Below are positions 7,181 through 15,381 of a DNA stretch of 64,000 bases, in pieces. The position numbers were made by a program, and so were the translations under genes. Source of the stretch: CAVDAL01 sp963606965 (GTDB lineage: Bacteria; Actinomycetota; Coriobacteriia; Coriobacteriales; QAMH01); NCBI GenBank assembly GCA_963606965.1, contig CAVDAL010000051.1, positions 1 through 64,000 on the forward strand. Direction: 5' to 3'. The first letter of the stretch is position 1; each line of letters starts with the position of its first letter. The notes beneath the pieces were generated by a model, which was given only the letters and a program-made list of their open reading frames with translations, did not search any database and was not told where the DNA came from.

Positions 7181-9022
7181 TTATGCATTGTTTTTATTAT
7201 TGATAAGTTCTTCTACAAAAATTGATGGCGCGATCTTTGCGCAACGATTGTTGTCTTTGAAGAAAATGCGCGTTGTATCCATCTTTAATTTGCCTGCATT
7301 TTCAAGTATGTCTTCTTCGAATAATGTAAGGGTTAAAGTTTCACTTGGGATTGATTTAATATAGTTGAAAAATTCAGTTTCGCTTGCTTTGTTTTTCGCG
7401 CGTTCATCGATTGTATATCTGTCATCAACAGCTCGAAGGCTAGGGAAGAAGCCATTAATCATTCCGCACAAAATTAAATGTTTTACTTCACGCCCAATGC
7501 AGCGCTTATATGTTGTGATAATTACAGCATCTTCATCTTTAGTATTTACTGCAAGGCTGTGCGGCATATCAATTATGCTGCCAAGTCCAGCAAAAGCAAT
7601 TTTGTCTAATTCTTCATTGCTTAAAGTTTTTGCTGTGCTATTTAAAAGTGAAGCAGCTTCTTCATTTAACGCAATTTTATGCGCTTTGAATGCCTTATTT
7701 ATTTCTTGTTTGTTGCCGCTTTTGAAAGCTTTCATAACATCATCAAGTTCAACGAGCCTTTTGTCAATCTTATGGAAGAACATCTTGTCTGCAGCTTCTT
7801 TTGTATTTGTATGAAGATAACGCATAGCTTCTAATGTTGAAATATTATTTTCAGTAGCATGAGCCATTAATTCAAGGAATGCTTCTGAATGCAAAAGCCA
7901 GTCGCCAATTCCAATCCATGTGCGCAATGCTGTAATATCATCTTCATTTAACCAAAGGCGGAAGAATGCTCTAGCAGCAATTGATGCTGCGCTTTCAATA
8001 TCTCTTGGGTCGCCTTTAAGCTTTGCATGACCAAAGTCAATTTTATTTTTGATTCCGTCGCTTTCAAGCTTTGAACTAATTTTGCTTGCCCATATTTTGT
8101 TTGGGCACCCAATAATAATGTCGCTTGCTTTTGCGCCGCCTTCAATAGTTTTTGAAACATTTTCAGATACAACTTTAAATTCAGCATTTGGATTTGCTGC
8201 AGTATAAACATTTGCATGAATGTCTTGTTTTTCTGGGATAAAGAACAAACTTTCAGTTTCAGGCAGGCTTTCAAATTCTATAAAGCCTTCAACATTTGGA
8301 TAAGGTTCGCTGATGCTTGGGATTTTTGCGCCACTGCCAATAGCAATGAATGTTTCTCGAGCAAGACTTTTTGCAAGACGCTGAGCAGACTTGCTTAAAG
8401 CATCAAAGCTATCAACAATAATTATGTCTGCTCCAAAGTCATTTGCACCTTTGCCGCATTCTTGCATTCCTTTATATGTAATAGAAAAAAGCTCGCAGGG
8501 AAGGACTGACTTTCTTTCTTCAAGATTTCTTATAAAGACATTATAAACTTGCTGTTCTTCACCTGAAATTATCCAGCCATCTTCTTCATCAGCGCAATTT
8601 GCAATGCTGTTATAGAAGAATTTAAGCATTTCGCGCAGGCGCTTTGGCTTTAACCCTGTGACTTTTACATCTTCTAATAAAACATCATTTTCATTTTCAT
8701 CAATCAAGCGGCATTCACGTCCAGTTGCTTTTTGTACATCTTTGTCGCTCAGAATTTTTAATGCCAAATCTTGCATCAAACAAATGCGATCAGTGCTTAT
8801 ATTTGAATATTGTGGTAAGAGTGAAATGTAATTTTTTGCAACAACTTCATCAGCGCAAATTAGCATCACGCTTTTATTATTGAAAATCGAATTGCTTATA
8901 TAATTTAATATTGATTCATGTGCGACACGTGAAGGAGGTATGCGCAAAGTAATGCATGAATTGCTTGAATTTGCTAATGCATTATTTAAATCTTCATTTG
9001 TTGAACATGTCAAAGCATCCAT
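7181..9022 (-). CDS. UvrD/Rep-like superfamily I helicase homologue with degenerate motifs
   Basis: A 613-residue protein whose order of motifs follows UvrD/PcrA but with key residues gone. Where Walker A is expected there is LRIPPSRVAHESI (about 26-38), with no GxGKT. The next blocks match the family (ICLMQDLALKIL for the TFHSLALRIL region, RLIDENENDVLLEDV). The Walker B position reads IIIVDSFDALS (about 201-210) instead of DEAQDLS, motif III has GSGAK instead of GDxxQ, the motif V area is TTYKRCIGREVKHLILCGM, and the TRAR arginine of motif VI is missing. ATP hydrolysis is therefore unlikely. It begins the seven-gene accessory operon (GGAG eight bases before ATG), which suggests a role in binding or regulation. 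The homology call by eye is moderate to good. Confidence 0.62.
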   Translation of the reverse strand: MDALTCSTNEDLNNALANSSNSCITLRIPPSRVAHESILNYISNSIFNNKSVMLICADEVVAKNYISLLPQYSNISTDRICLMQDLALKILSDKDVQKATGRECRLIDENENDVLLEDVKVTGLKPKRLREMLKFFYNSIANCADEEDGWIISGEEQQVYNVFIRNLEERKSVLPCELFSITYKGMQECGKGANDFGADIIIVDSFDALSKSAQRLAKSLARETFIAIGSGAKIPSISEPYPNVEGFIEFESLPETESLFFIPEKQDIHANVYTAANPNAEFKVVSENVSKTIEGGAKASDIIIGCPNKIWASKISSKLESDGIKNKIDFGHAKLKGDPRDIESAASIAARAFFRLWLNEDDITALRTWIGIGDWLLHSEAFLELMAHATENNISTLEAMRYLHTNTKEAADKMFFHKIDKRLVELDDVMKAFKSGNKQEINKAFKAHKIALNEEAASLLNSTAKTLSNEELDKIAFAGLGSIIDMPHSLAVNTKDEDAVIITTYKRCIGREVKHLILCGMINGFFPSLRAVDDRYTIDERAKNKASETEFFNYIKSIPSETLTLTLFEEDILENAGKLKMDTTRIFFKDNNRCAKIAPSIFVEELINNKNNA

Positions 9023-9138
9023 TTTTGAGTCTCCATCCTTTACTAGTTCTTTTTGGATGAAGCCCTCTGTCTAAAGCTCCCCAGCTTCTTTATGCTTCGC
9101 GCAAAAGTATGCAACTCATTTCTTTTGATTTCTATATT

Positions 9139-9157
9139 TTATTCCATTTTGGAATAA
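9139..9157. promoter_or_regulatory. 19-bp palindrome upstream of the accessory operon
   Basis: TTATTCCATTTTGGAATAA is a perfect inverted repeat with 8-base arms and a TTT centre, lying about 120 bases upstream of the helicase-like gene and downstream of the LysR/LuxR hybrid gene. A second, imperfect repeat (CCCTCATAAATGGGGG) lies just beside it. Symmetry, size and place suit an operator for a dimeric helix-turn-helix regulator, and two such regulators are encoded next door. No clear -35/-10 pair was identified for the operon. The assignment as an operator is inference. Confidence 0.4.
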
Positions 9158-9192
9158 TTTCCCTCATAAATGGGGGATTAATTTGAATTCAA

Positions 9193-9708
9193 TCAAAAAT
9201 TTTTTACTAACTCTTCAAGTCTATGTTTGCCATGTGTATTTGTCTTTTTATAAACATTACCAAGAATAGTTGCAACTTCATCACGCGTATAATTTGTGTT
9301 AGCAGCAATGCTTTCAAGGTCTTTGCCATTTAAATAAAATTCTAAAAGTTTAAATTCTTCAGAGCTTAAAGACCATTTTTCTTTAAATGCAGAACTCAGC
9401 TTAATCTTTTTGGATTTAGCTTTGTTTGAATTTGATAGCCTTGTAGAATTTGCATGTGGTGCAAGACTTGAATAAACATTTTGCACTAACTGTTGGATGC
9501 GCGCTGCATGAGCATATAAAATGCGACCTTCTTTTGTAGGGTAGACTCTGCCGCCGCTTCTTTCTAAAAGCGCGCATGAAAATTCATGTTCTAATGCTGC
9601 CATATGTTTGCTTAATGTTGGCTGTGTGCAATGCAAAACCTTTGCAGCTTTGCTAAAGCTGCCTTCATCAACAATTGTAATAAATTCATGCAAATGATTA
9701 GTTTCCAT
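9193..9708 (-). CDS. LysR-type HTH fused to LuxR-type HTH, no effector domain
   Basis: A 171-residue putative transcription regulator with two different DNA-binding domains. Residues 1-65 are a typical LysR winged helix-turn-helix (EGSFSKAAKVLHCTQPTLSKHM, here split: GSFSKAAKVLHCTQ then PTLSKHMAALE). After a short basic linker, residues about 115-171 (LSSEEFKLLEFYLNGKDLE and VATILGNVYKKTNTHGKHR) match a LuxR/GerE C-terminal HTH. The LysR substrate-binding domain is absent. The gene starts one base after the stop of the MFS/LuxR gene, so the two are cotranscribed. It probably controls the flanking molybdoenzyme and accessory operons. The LysR part is certain; the LuxR part is a good but divergent match. 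Confidence 0.75.
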   Translation of the reverse strand: METNHLHEFITIVDEGSFSKAAKVLHCTQPTLSKHMAALEHEFSCALLERSGGRVYPTKEGRILYAHAARIQQLVQNVYSSLAPHANSTRLSNSNKAKSKKIKLSSAFKEKWSLSSEEFKLLEFYLNGKDLESIAANTNYTRDEVATILGNVYKKTNTHGKHRLEELVKNF

Positions 9709-9709
9709 C

Positions 9710-11236
9710 TTAAGCCTTGTTTTTCATCCGCTTTTCAGGAGACTTTTCTGTGCCGTGAGCATATTGTTCGCCCAAGTCTAAAAGTTCTTGTTTGCGTTCA
9801 ACGCCTGTCTTTTGATAGATATGACGAATGTGCGTGCTTACGGTTCCAGCGCTAATATATAAGCTGTCTTGAATGCGAGCAATTGTTCTTCCTGCTAAAA
9901 GCAGCGGCAAAACTTCGCTTTCGCGCGCAGATAAGTGATAATCTGATGCAATGCGCTTGGCGACTTCATCAAAATCAGGCAATTTTTCATTTTGTTTTTC
10001 CGGATTGTCCAAAATTTCTTGTTCTTCTTTTGAAAGGAATGGCCTAATTTCACCAATGCCCACTGCAATAAGATCAAGGTCAGTGAACAAGAAGACGCTT
10101 GTAAGAAAGACAAGAAACATTGCGCCAACGCAACAAATTGTGAAAACATTCGCACCTGCTGTTGCGGGGGAAAATAGATTATTTACGCCTACGCCAATAA
10201 ATTCACCCATATACATCAAGAAGAATGCAAAGCCATAAACAATGGAAGGATTGATTTCATAATTGTTACTTATTTCAACGCAGACGCTTGTAATGAGTAT
10301 GCAAAAACACATATAGCCAGCAAAAAATATTGCAGAAGTATAAATCCAATCTTTTCCAAGGACTAGTGAAAGGGCACAAGTTGCAAAGAATAGAACCAAA
10401 GAAATTTTATAGATACTATATAAAATATTATGCTTTGCGGAAATTATTATAAGAACAATTATGCAGATAATAACAAATGCAGCAATATATAGTAATGCAC
10501 CATATGTAAATGTTACAGATTCTGGCGAATTTCCAAAAAAGCTATCAAAGAAACCTTCAACAGCGCCTATGCATAATGCGCCAACAAAAGTTTTGCCAAT
10601 TAAAAAGCGTGTTCTTTTTGAAAAGTTTGCTTTTGGTGTTGTGGCATGTTTTAGTTGCAATTCTTTATTATTTTGCTTAGGGCTTAAGTCAAGTAATATT
10701 GCAGATGCAATGGGAAGAATGACAATTGCAACTTTTTCTATAATCGCTGGAGCCATCAATAATATTAATGCAAGGAATAATGCTATGCATGTTCCAAGTG
10801 CAACTTCTAAAGTAGCTATGCGTGTTCCAGATAAAGAGAAAGAATCAAAAAAGCAATGGATTAAACAAGCACTGCCAATTCCTGTAAAAATTGCGCTCAC
10901 AATAAGCAGTAAAATTCCATTGAAACTTGACATATTGCTAAGAACTAATAAAAATGCCCCAACTGCCATAAAAATTGAAGAGCCATAAATTAGCGGCTTG
11001 CATAATATCGGGCGAAATCCAATTTTGCTTAGCAATTTAAAAATAACAGCAGAAAGCAAAAGAGTTATAGCCATCACAGCCATAGAAATAGAAAGATTTG
11101 TATATAAGAGGTTTAATTTTTCACTGATAGTTGTAGCGCCTGTATAAAACATGACGCTATAAAAGATTACTAAAACCCATAATCTGTCGAGTGAATATGC
11201 GAAAATTCGCATAATGGAAGCATGTTCCTTCTCCAA
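9710..11236 (-). CDS. MFS-like 12-TM sensor with C-terminal LuxR HTH
   Basis: A membrane-bound transcription regulator of about 508 residues. Roughly twelve hydrophobic segments resembling a major facilitator protein are followed by a soluble C-terminus with a LuxR-type HTH (YHLSARESEVLPLLLAGR, then SAGTVSTHIRHIYQKTGV). Such fusions are abundant in Eggerthella-like Coriobacteriia, often next to Tat molybdoenzymes, where they are thought to sense the enzyme's substrate. I chose the TTG at 11236 because GGAGGG lies six bases before it; a GTG at 11260 would add eight residues. It is divergent from the DmsA-like gene and forms an operon with the LysR/LuxR hybrid. The architecture is sure; the ligand is unknown. 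Confidence 0.8.
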   Translation of the reverse strand: MEKEHASIMRIFAYSLDRLWVLVIFYSVMFYTGATTISEKLNLLYTNLSISMAVMAITLLLSAVIFKLLSKIGFRPILCKPLIYGSSIFMAVGAFLLVLSNMSSFNGILLLIVSAIFTGIGSACLIHCFFDSFSLSGTRIATLEVALGTCIALFLALILLMAPAIIEKVAIVILPIASAILLDLSPKQNNKELQLKHATTPKANFSKRTRFLIGKTFVGALCIGAVEGFFDSFFGNSPESVTFTYGALLYIAAFVIICIIVLIIISAKHNILYSIYKISLVLFFATCALSLVLGKDWIYTSAIFFAGYMCFCILITSVCVEISNNYEINPSIVYGFAFFLMYMGEFIGVGVNNLFSPATAGANVFTICCVGAMFLVFLTSVFLFTDLDLIAVGIGEIRPFLSKEEQEILDNPEKQNEKLPDFDEVAKRIASDYHLSARESEVLPLLLAGRTIARIQDSLYISAGTVSTHIRHIYQKTGVERKQELLDLGEQYAHGTEKSPEKRMKNKA

Positions 11237-11646
11237 AATAATCCCTCCGTGCTTGTGCACCCTTATTCCTTCTTAATGCATTCTCCCTAAATAATGCATA
11301 AGCCCCTAAAATCGCAATTCTCCAAAAGCGATATGAAGGATTATAAAACAAAATCATTTAATATGCTAGAAAAAGTTATTCTCCATTGCACACAATAAAG
11401 CTTTCACTAAAACCGCAGGTCAAGTGCATCATAAATTTTTATGATATGGAAAAATCTATTATTTTTATGACTAAGTTTTTATATAAATCAAAACTTTTCT
11501 TTGATGTTTTATGACCCGCCTGATGTTCAGACTGTTCGTCGTAATGCAAAGGCTCTTTGCGGGGTTATATATGCGCAACATGGCGCGCACACATTCATAA
11601 GAGCAATTGCAAAAAAAGAGAGAGCGAGAAAAGAAAAGGAGGAGAT
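11237..11646. promoter_or_regulatory. Divergent regulatory region with TTTTATGA boxes
   Basis: A 410-base gene-free AT-rich stretch between the MFS/LuxR regulator (minus) and the DmsA-like gene (plus). It contains an 18-bp palindrome ATCATAAATTTTTATGAT at 11428-11445 and three same-direction copies of TTTTATGA (inside the palindrome, at 11463 and at 11507). It also has two ATGCAT boxes near 11277 and 11294, and a six-base hairpin GCAAAG-GCT-CTTTGC just upstream of the dms leader. A TATAAT lies on the minus strand at 11340-11345 without a good -35. The region most likely carries both promoters and the operator sites for the adjacent LuxR-type regulators. No open reading frame of note was seen. 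Confidence 0.5.
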
Positions 11647-14600
11647 ATGGGCGTAAAACTGAACATGTCCAGGCGCACATTCGTTAAAGTAGCTGCTGTA
11701 ACAGGCGCTGCTGCAGCTTTTGCTGGAAATACTGGAACTGCTCTTGCAGAAAAAACATATCCAGAGATTTCAGGCCAAGACACCGTAGAAGTTAAATCAT
11801 GTTGCCGTGGTTGTGGCAAGATGGAATGCGGCGTTAAGGTTATCGTGCAAAACGGTCGCGCAATCCGCGTTGAAGCTGACGAAGGAGCTTGGCAGTCCAT
11901 GGGTAACTGCTGTTCTAAGAGCCAGTCATCCATTCAGGCCGCTTATCATCCAGACAGACTTCATTATCCAATGAAGCGCACAAACCCTAAGGGCGAAGAA
12001 CCTGGTTGGGTTCGTATTTCTTGGGATCAAGCTATTAAAGAAGTATGCGATGGCTTGCTTGCAGTCAAAAAGAAGTATGGTGGAGAAGCAATCGTTTGCC
12101 AGGTTGGTACATCACGTATTTGGTGTATGCACTCTGAATCTATTTTGAAGAACTTGCTTGAAACACCAAACAATCTTGAAGCTTGGCAGATTTGCAAAGG
12201 TCCAAGACACTTTGCGACAACAATGGTTTCTCAGTTCGCAATGAGCTGGATGGAAACTATCACTCGTCCAAAAGTATTTGTTCAGTGGGCTGGTGCATCT
12301 GAATTATCAAACTATGATGACTCATGCCGTACAACAGTTGATGTAGCTAGCAGAGCGGACGTTCACATTTCAGTTGATCCTCGTATGGCAAACCTTGGTA
12401 AAGAAGCTGACTACTGGCAAAACCTTCGTCCTGGCACAGACGGTGCATTAGCACTTGCTTGGACAAATGTAATTATCGAGAAAAAACTTTATGATGACCT
12501 TTATGTAAAGAAGTGGACAAATGCTCCATTTTTGGTATGCATGGATATGGAACCAACAGGCTTTCCAACAGTGCGTACTGATGGTTCATATTGGGATGTC
12601 AAAACTCATCTTCTTAAAGAAAGTGACATCAAAAAGGGCGGCAGCCCATTCAAGTTTCTTGTATATGACAAGAACTGGCGCAAACTCAAGAAGAAGGGCA
12701 TTACTCACGAATATGGTGCCTTTACCTGGTTTAACGCAGACCAAGAAGGTCGTATTGATGAAACTGGTGGCTTCTGGGAAGGCGAAAATTATAATTCTGT
12801 AAAGGCACGTGAAACAGGTCGCGAAGCAGATCAAGACAACTTGCTTCCAGGCCAGACTCAAGGTTGGCTCCCTGATCTTTTGCCATTTGATCCAGAAATT
12901 GACCCTGCTATTGAAGGCGAATTTGAAATCAAATTAAAGAACGGCAAGAAGGTTAAAGTAAAGCCAGTTTGGGAATATTACAAAGCTGCTGCTGCTGAAT
13001 ATAATTTGGAACGCGCTGAAGAAATCACAGGCATTCCAGCTTCAGAAATTGAAGCAGCTGCTACTGCATATGGCACTCGCATTGATCCAGACAGTGGCTA
13101 TGGTAATGGTGGTATTCAATACATGCTCGCTCAAGAACATGCTTGCAATGCTATCCAGAACTCACGCGCTTTGGACAACCTTGTTGGTATTACTGGCAAC
13201 ATGGACACTCCTGGCGGTAACCGTGGACCGACCATTGTTCCAATCGACGGTGACCTTCAGGGCTTTTCTGCTTGGGCACCTGGCGCTTCAACACCTCCAG
13301 CAGAATTGATGGAAAAACAGATGGGCGTTGAAAAGTTCCCACTTTTGCACTGGTGGCAATATTGGAGTGACGGCCCGACTTGCTATGATGCTATGGTTAC
13401 AGGTGAACCTTATCCATTGCGTGCTCTTTGGAATGAATCTGGCAACTTTATGGCTTATGCAAATACAACACGCGCATGGGAAGGCCTTTGCAACTTAGAT
13501 TTCTATGTTGATCTTAACTTGTGGCATGCTCCTTCCACTGACGCTGCAGACATTATTTTGCCTGTTGCTCATTGGATTGAACTTAACTCTCCACGTGCTT
13601 CTCAGGGTTCAGCTGGTGCTATGGGCGCTACTGTTAAGTGCGTTGAACCACCTGCAGAAGCTAAATATGACCCTGAAATTGTTATGGCTGTTTGTAAGCA
13701 ACTTGGTGTTCCTTGGAATAATGAAAAGGGCAATGAATGGCCAAGCATTGAATGGTTGCTTGATGATTCAATTAAGCTTTTAACAGATGACGAACTTACA
13801 TGGACAGAATGGACTGTTAAAAACGGTAAGGTTTCAAAGAAGCGTCATGGTGTTCCAATGGCTGAAGTTAAGACAAAATACAATTGGAATGAATATGTTG
13901 CTGAGTTCGAGAAAAATGGTTGGTGGCAAGCTAAAGACATCGAACCAAGGAACTGGGGCACATATAGACGTTATCAGACTGGCGCTATGCGTGCTCGTGA
14001 CCGTGTTTGGGCTCGTCTTGACTACACAGCAGGCAAGGGCATTGGCGACTGGAAGCCTGGTTGGTTTACTCCAACAATGAAACAAGAGCTCTGGTCAACT
14101 GTTATGGAAACTCACTATCCAGAAACATTTGAATGGTGGTTGCCTTCATGGAAAGAACCACCACATGGTCCAAAAGATGGTGACAGAATCAAGGAATATC
14201 CTTTGACAGCTACAACTGGTCGTCGTATTCCTTGTTACTTCCACTCAGAGCATAGACAGCTTCCATGGTGTCGTGAATTATGGCCTGTTCCACGTATTGA
14301 AATTAATCCAATTACTGCTGCTAAATATGGCATTGAACAAGGTGACTGGGTTTGGATTGAAACTGAGTGGGGCAAGATCCGTGAAGTTGCAGATCTTTAT
14401 TATGGCGTTGATGAAAGCGTTGTTAACCTTGAACACACATGGTGGTATCCAGAAGTTAAAGACGCTGGCCATGGCTTCCAGCTTTCAGCTGTAAACCAAC
14501 TTCTTGATAACCATGCACAAGATCCACATAGTGGTTCTTCAAACTTGCGTGCTTATCAGGTAAAGATTTACAAAGCAACACCAGAAAACTCACCATTTAA

Positions 14601-14724
14601 TAACCCTGTTCCATGTGATAGCAGTGGCACACCAATTATTCACACATCTGATGATCCGCGCCTGAAGGAATGGTTACCAACATATGAAGGCCGCGATCAG
14701 GAAATTAGTAAGGAAGGAGAGTAG
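11647..14724 (+). CDS. Tat-exported bis-MGD molybdopterin oxidoreductase, catalytic subunit
   Basis: A 1025-residue catalytic subunit of the DMSO reductase superfamily. A twin-arginine signal (SRRTFVKVAAVTGAAAAFA) precedes a 4Fe-4S motif spaced C53-x2-C56-x4-C61 with a further cysteine pair near 88 (GNCCSK). The molybdopterin-binding domains follow, with typical stretches such as ISVDPRMANLGKEADYW, RPGTDGALALAW, LDNLVGITGNMDTPGGNRG and, at the C-terminus, INPITAAKYGIEQGDWV. Start: AAGGAGGAGAT before ATG. It is translated with a DmsB-like (3-base gap) and a DmsC-like subunit. The family includes DMSO, selenate and polysulfide reductases and the catechol dehydroxylases of gut Eggerthellaceae. 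The substrate and molybdenum ligand could not be fixed by eye. Confidence 0.9.
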   Translation: MGVKLNMSRRTFVKVAAVTGAAAAFAGNTGTALAEKTYPEISGQDTVEVKSCCRGCGKMECGVKVIVQNGRAIRVEADEGAWQSMGNCCSKSQSSIQAAYHPDRLHYPMKRTNPKGEEPGWVRISWDQAIKEVCDGLLAVKKKYGGEAIVCQVGTSRIWCMHSESILKNLLETPNNLEAWQICKGPRHFATTMVSQFAMSWMETITRPKVFVQWAGASELSNYDDSCRTTVDVASRADVHISVDPRMANLGKEADYWQNLRPGTDGALALAWTNVIIEKKLYDDLYVKKWTNAPFLVCMDMEPTGFPTVRTDGSYWDVKTHLLKESDIKKGGSPFKFLVYDKNWRKLKKKGITHEYGAFTWFNADQEGRIDETGGFWEGENYNSVKARETGREADQDNLLPGQTQGWLPDLLPFDPEIDPAIEGEFEIKLKNGKKVKVKPVWEYYKAAAAEYNLERAEEITGIPASEIEAAATAYGTRIDPDSGYGNGGIQYMLAQEHACNAIQNSRALDNLVGITGNMDTPGGNRGPTIVPIDGDLQGFSAWAPGASTPPAELMEKQMGVEKFPLLHWWQYWSDGPTCYDAMVTGEPYPLRALWNESGNFMAYANTTRAWEGLCNLDFYVDLNLWHAPSTDAADIILPVAHWIELNSPRASQGSAGAMGATVKCVEPPAEAKYDPEIVMAVCKQLGVPWNNEKGNEWPSIEWLLDDSIKLLTDDELTWTEWTVKNGKVSKKRHGVPMAEVKTKYNWNEYVAEFEKNGWWQAKDIEPRNWGTYRRYQTGAMRARDRVWARLDYTAGKGIGDWKPGWFTPTMKQELWSTVMETHYPETFEWWLPSWKEPPHGPKDGDRIKEYPLTATTGRRIPCYFHSEHRQLPWCRELWPVPRIEINPITAAKYGIEQGDWVWIETEWGKIREVADLYYGVDESVVNLEHTWWYPEVKDAGHGFQLSAVNQLLDNHAQDPHSGSSNLRAYQVKIYKATPENSPFNNPVPCDSSGTPIIHTSDDPRLKEWLPTYEGRDQEISKEGE

Positions 14725-14727
14725 GTC

Positions 14728-15381
14728 ATGACACATAAGGCGATTATTACAGACTTGAACCGTTGCGTTGGCTGCTTGGCTTGCTCTGTTGCCTGCAAAG
14801 CGCTTAACGGTGTACAGATTGGTAATTATTGGAACAAAGTCATGCGCGTTGGTCCAAACTTGGAACCAGATGGTTCAGGTGAATGGCCAGATGCATATAT
14901 GTACTTTTTGCCAATGACTTGCCAACATTGTTCAAACCCTGAATGCGTAAAGGTTTGCCCAACAGAAGCATCACATATCGCAGAAGACGGAACTATTCAG
15001 ATTGATAAAGAAAAATGTATTGGTTGTCAGTTCTGCGTAATGGCATGCCCATATGGCGTTCGCTATTTGAATGAAGAAGAACTCGTTGTTGAAAAGTGCA
15101 CTTTGTGTGAACAACGTTTGACTCAAGATGAGCTTCCTGCTTGCGTTGCACAATGTGGTGGCAATGCACGCTGGGTTGGCGACATTGACGAAGGCTATGA
15201 TTCATTTGTTGGCGCACGCAATTCAACAAAACGCGGCAAGGGCCCTGGTGAATATCGTAAGATGATGGACTTTGTGGAACCATTTGAAGAATCTGATGTT
15301 CATTCTTTGCCAGATGTTGGCAATGGCCCAGCAAACAAATACATTCTTCGCAGACATCACTGGGAAGAAGGTGACAAATAA
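14728..15381 (+). CDS. DmsB-like 4Fe-4S electron-transfer subunit
   Basis: A 217-residue ferredoxin subunit with four cysteine groups typical of DmsB/NrfC/PsrB: CVGCLACSVACK, CQHCSNPECVKVCP, CIGCQFCVMACP and CTLCEQ with a later CVAQC. It would carry electrons through four 4Fe-4S clusters between the membrane anchor encoded next and the catalytic subunit encoded before. It has no signal peptide of its own, so it is expected to be co-exported with the Tat-signal subunit. The start codon follows the upstream stop by three bases with GGAGAG in front, and its stop overlaps the next ATG by one base. Codon use is as smooth as in the catalytic gene, suggesting good expression. The call is sure. Confidence 0.92.
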   Translation: MTHKAIITDLNRCVGCLACSVACKALNGVQIGNYWNKVMRVGPNLEPDGSGEWPDAYMYFLPMTCQHCSNPECVKVCPTEASHIAEDGTIQIDKEKCIGCQFCVMACPYGVRYLNEEELVVEKCTLCEQRLTQDELPACVAQCGGNARWVGDIDEGYDSFVGARNSTKRGKGPGEYRKMMDFVEPFEESDVHSLPDVGNGPANKYILRRHHWEEGDK

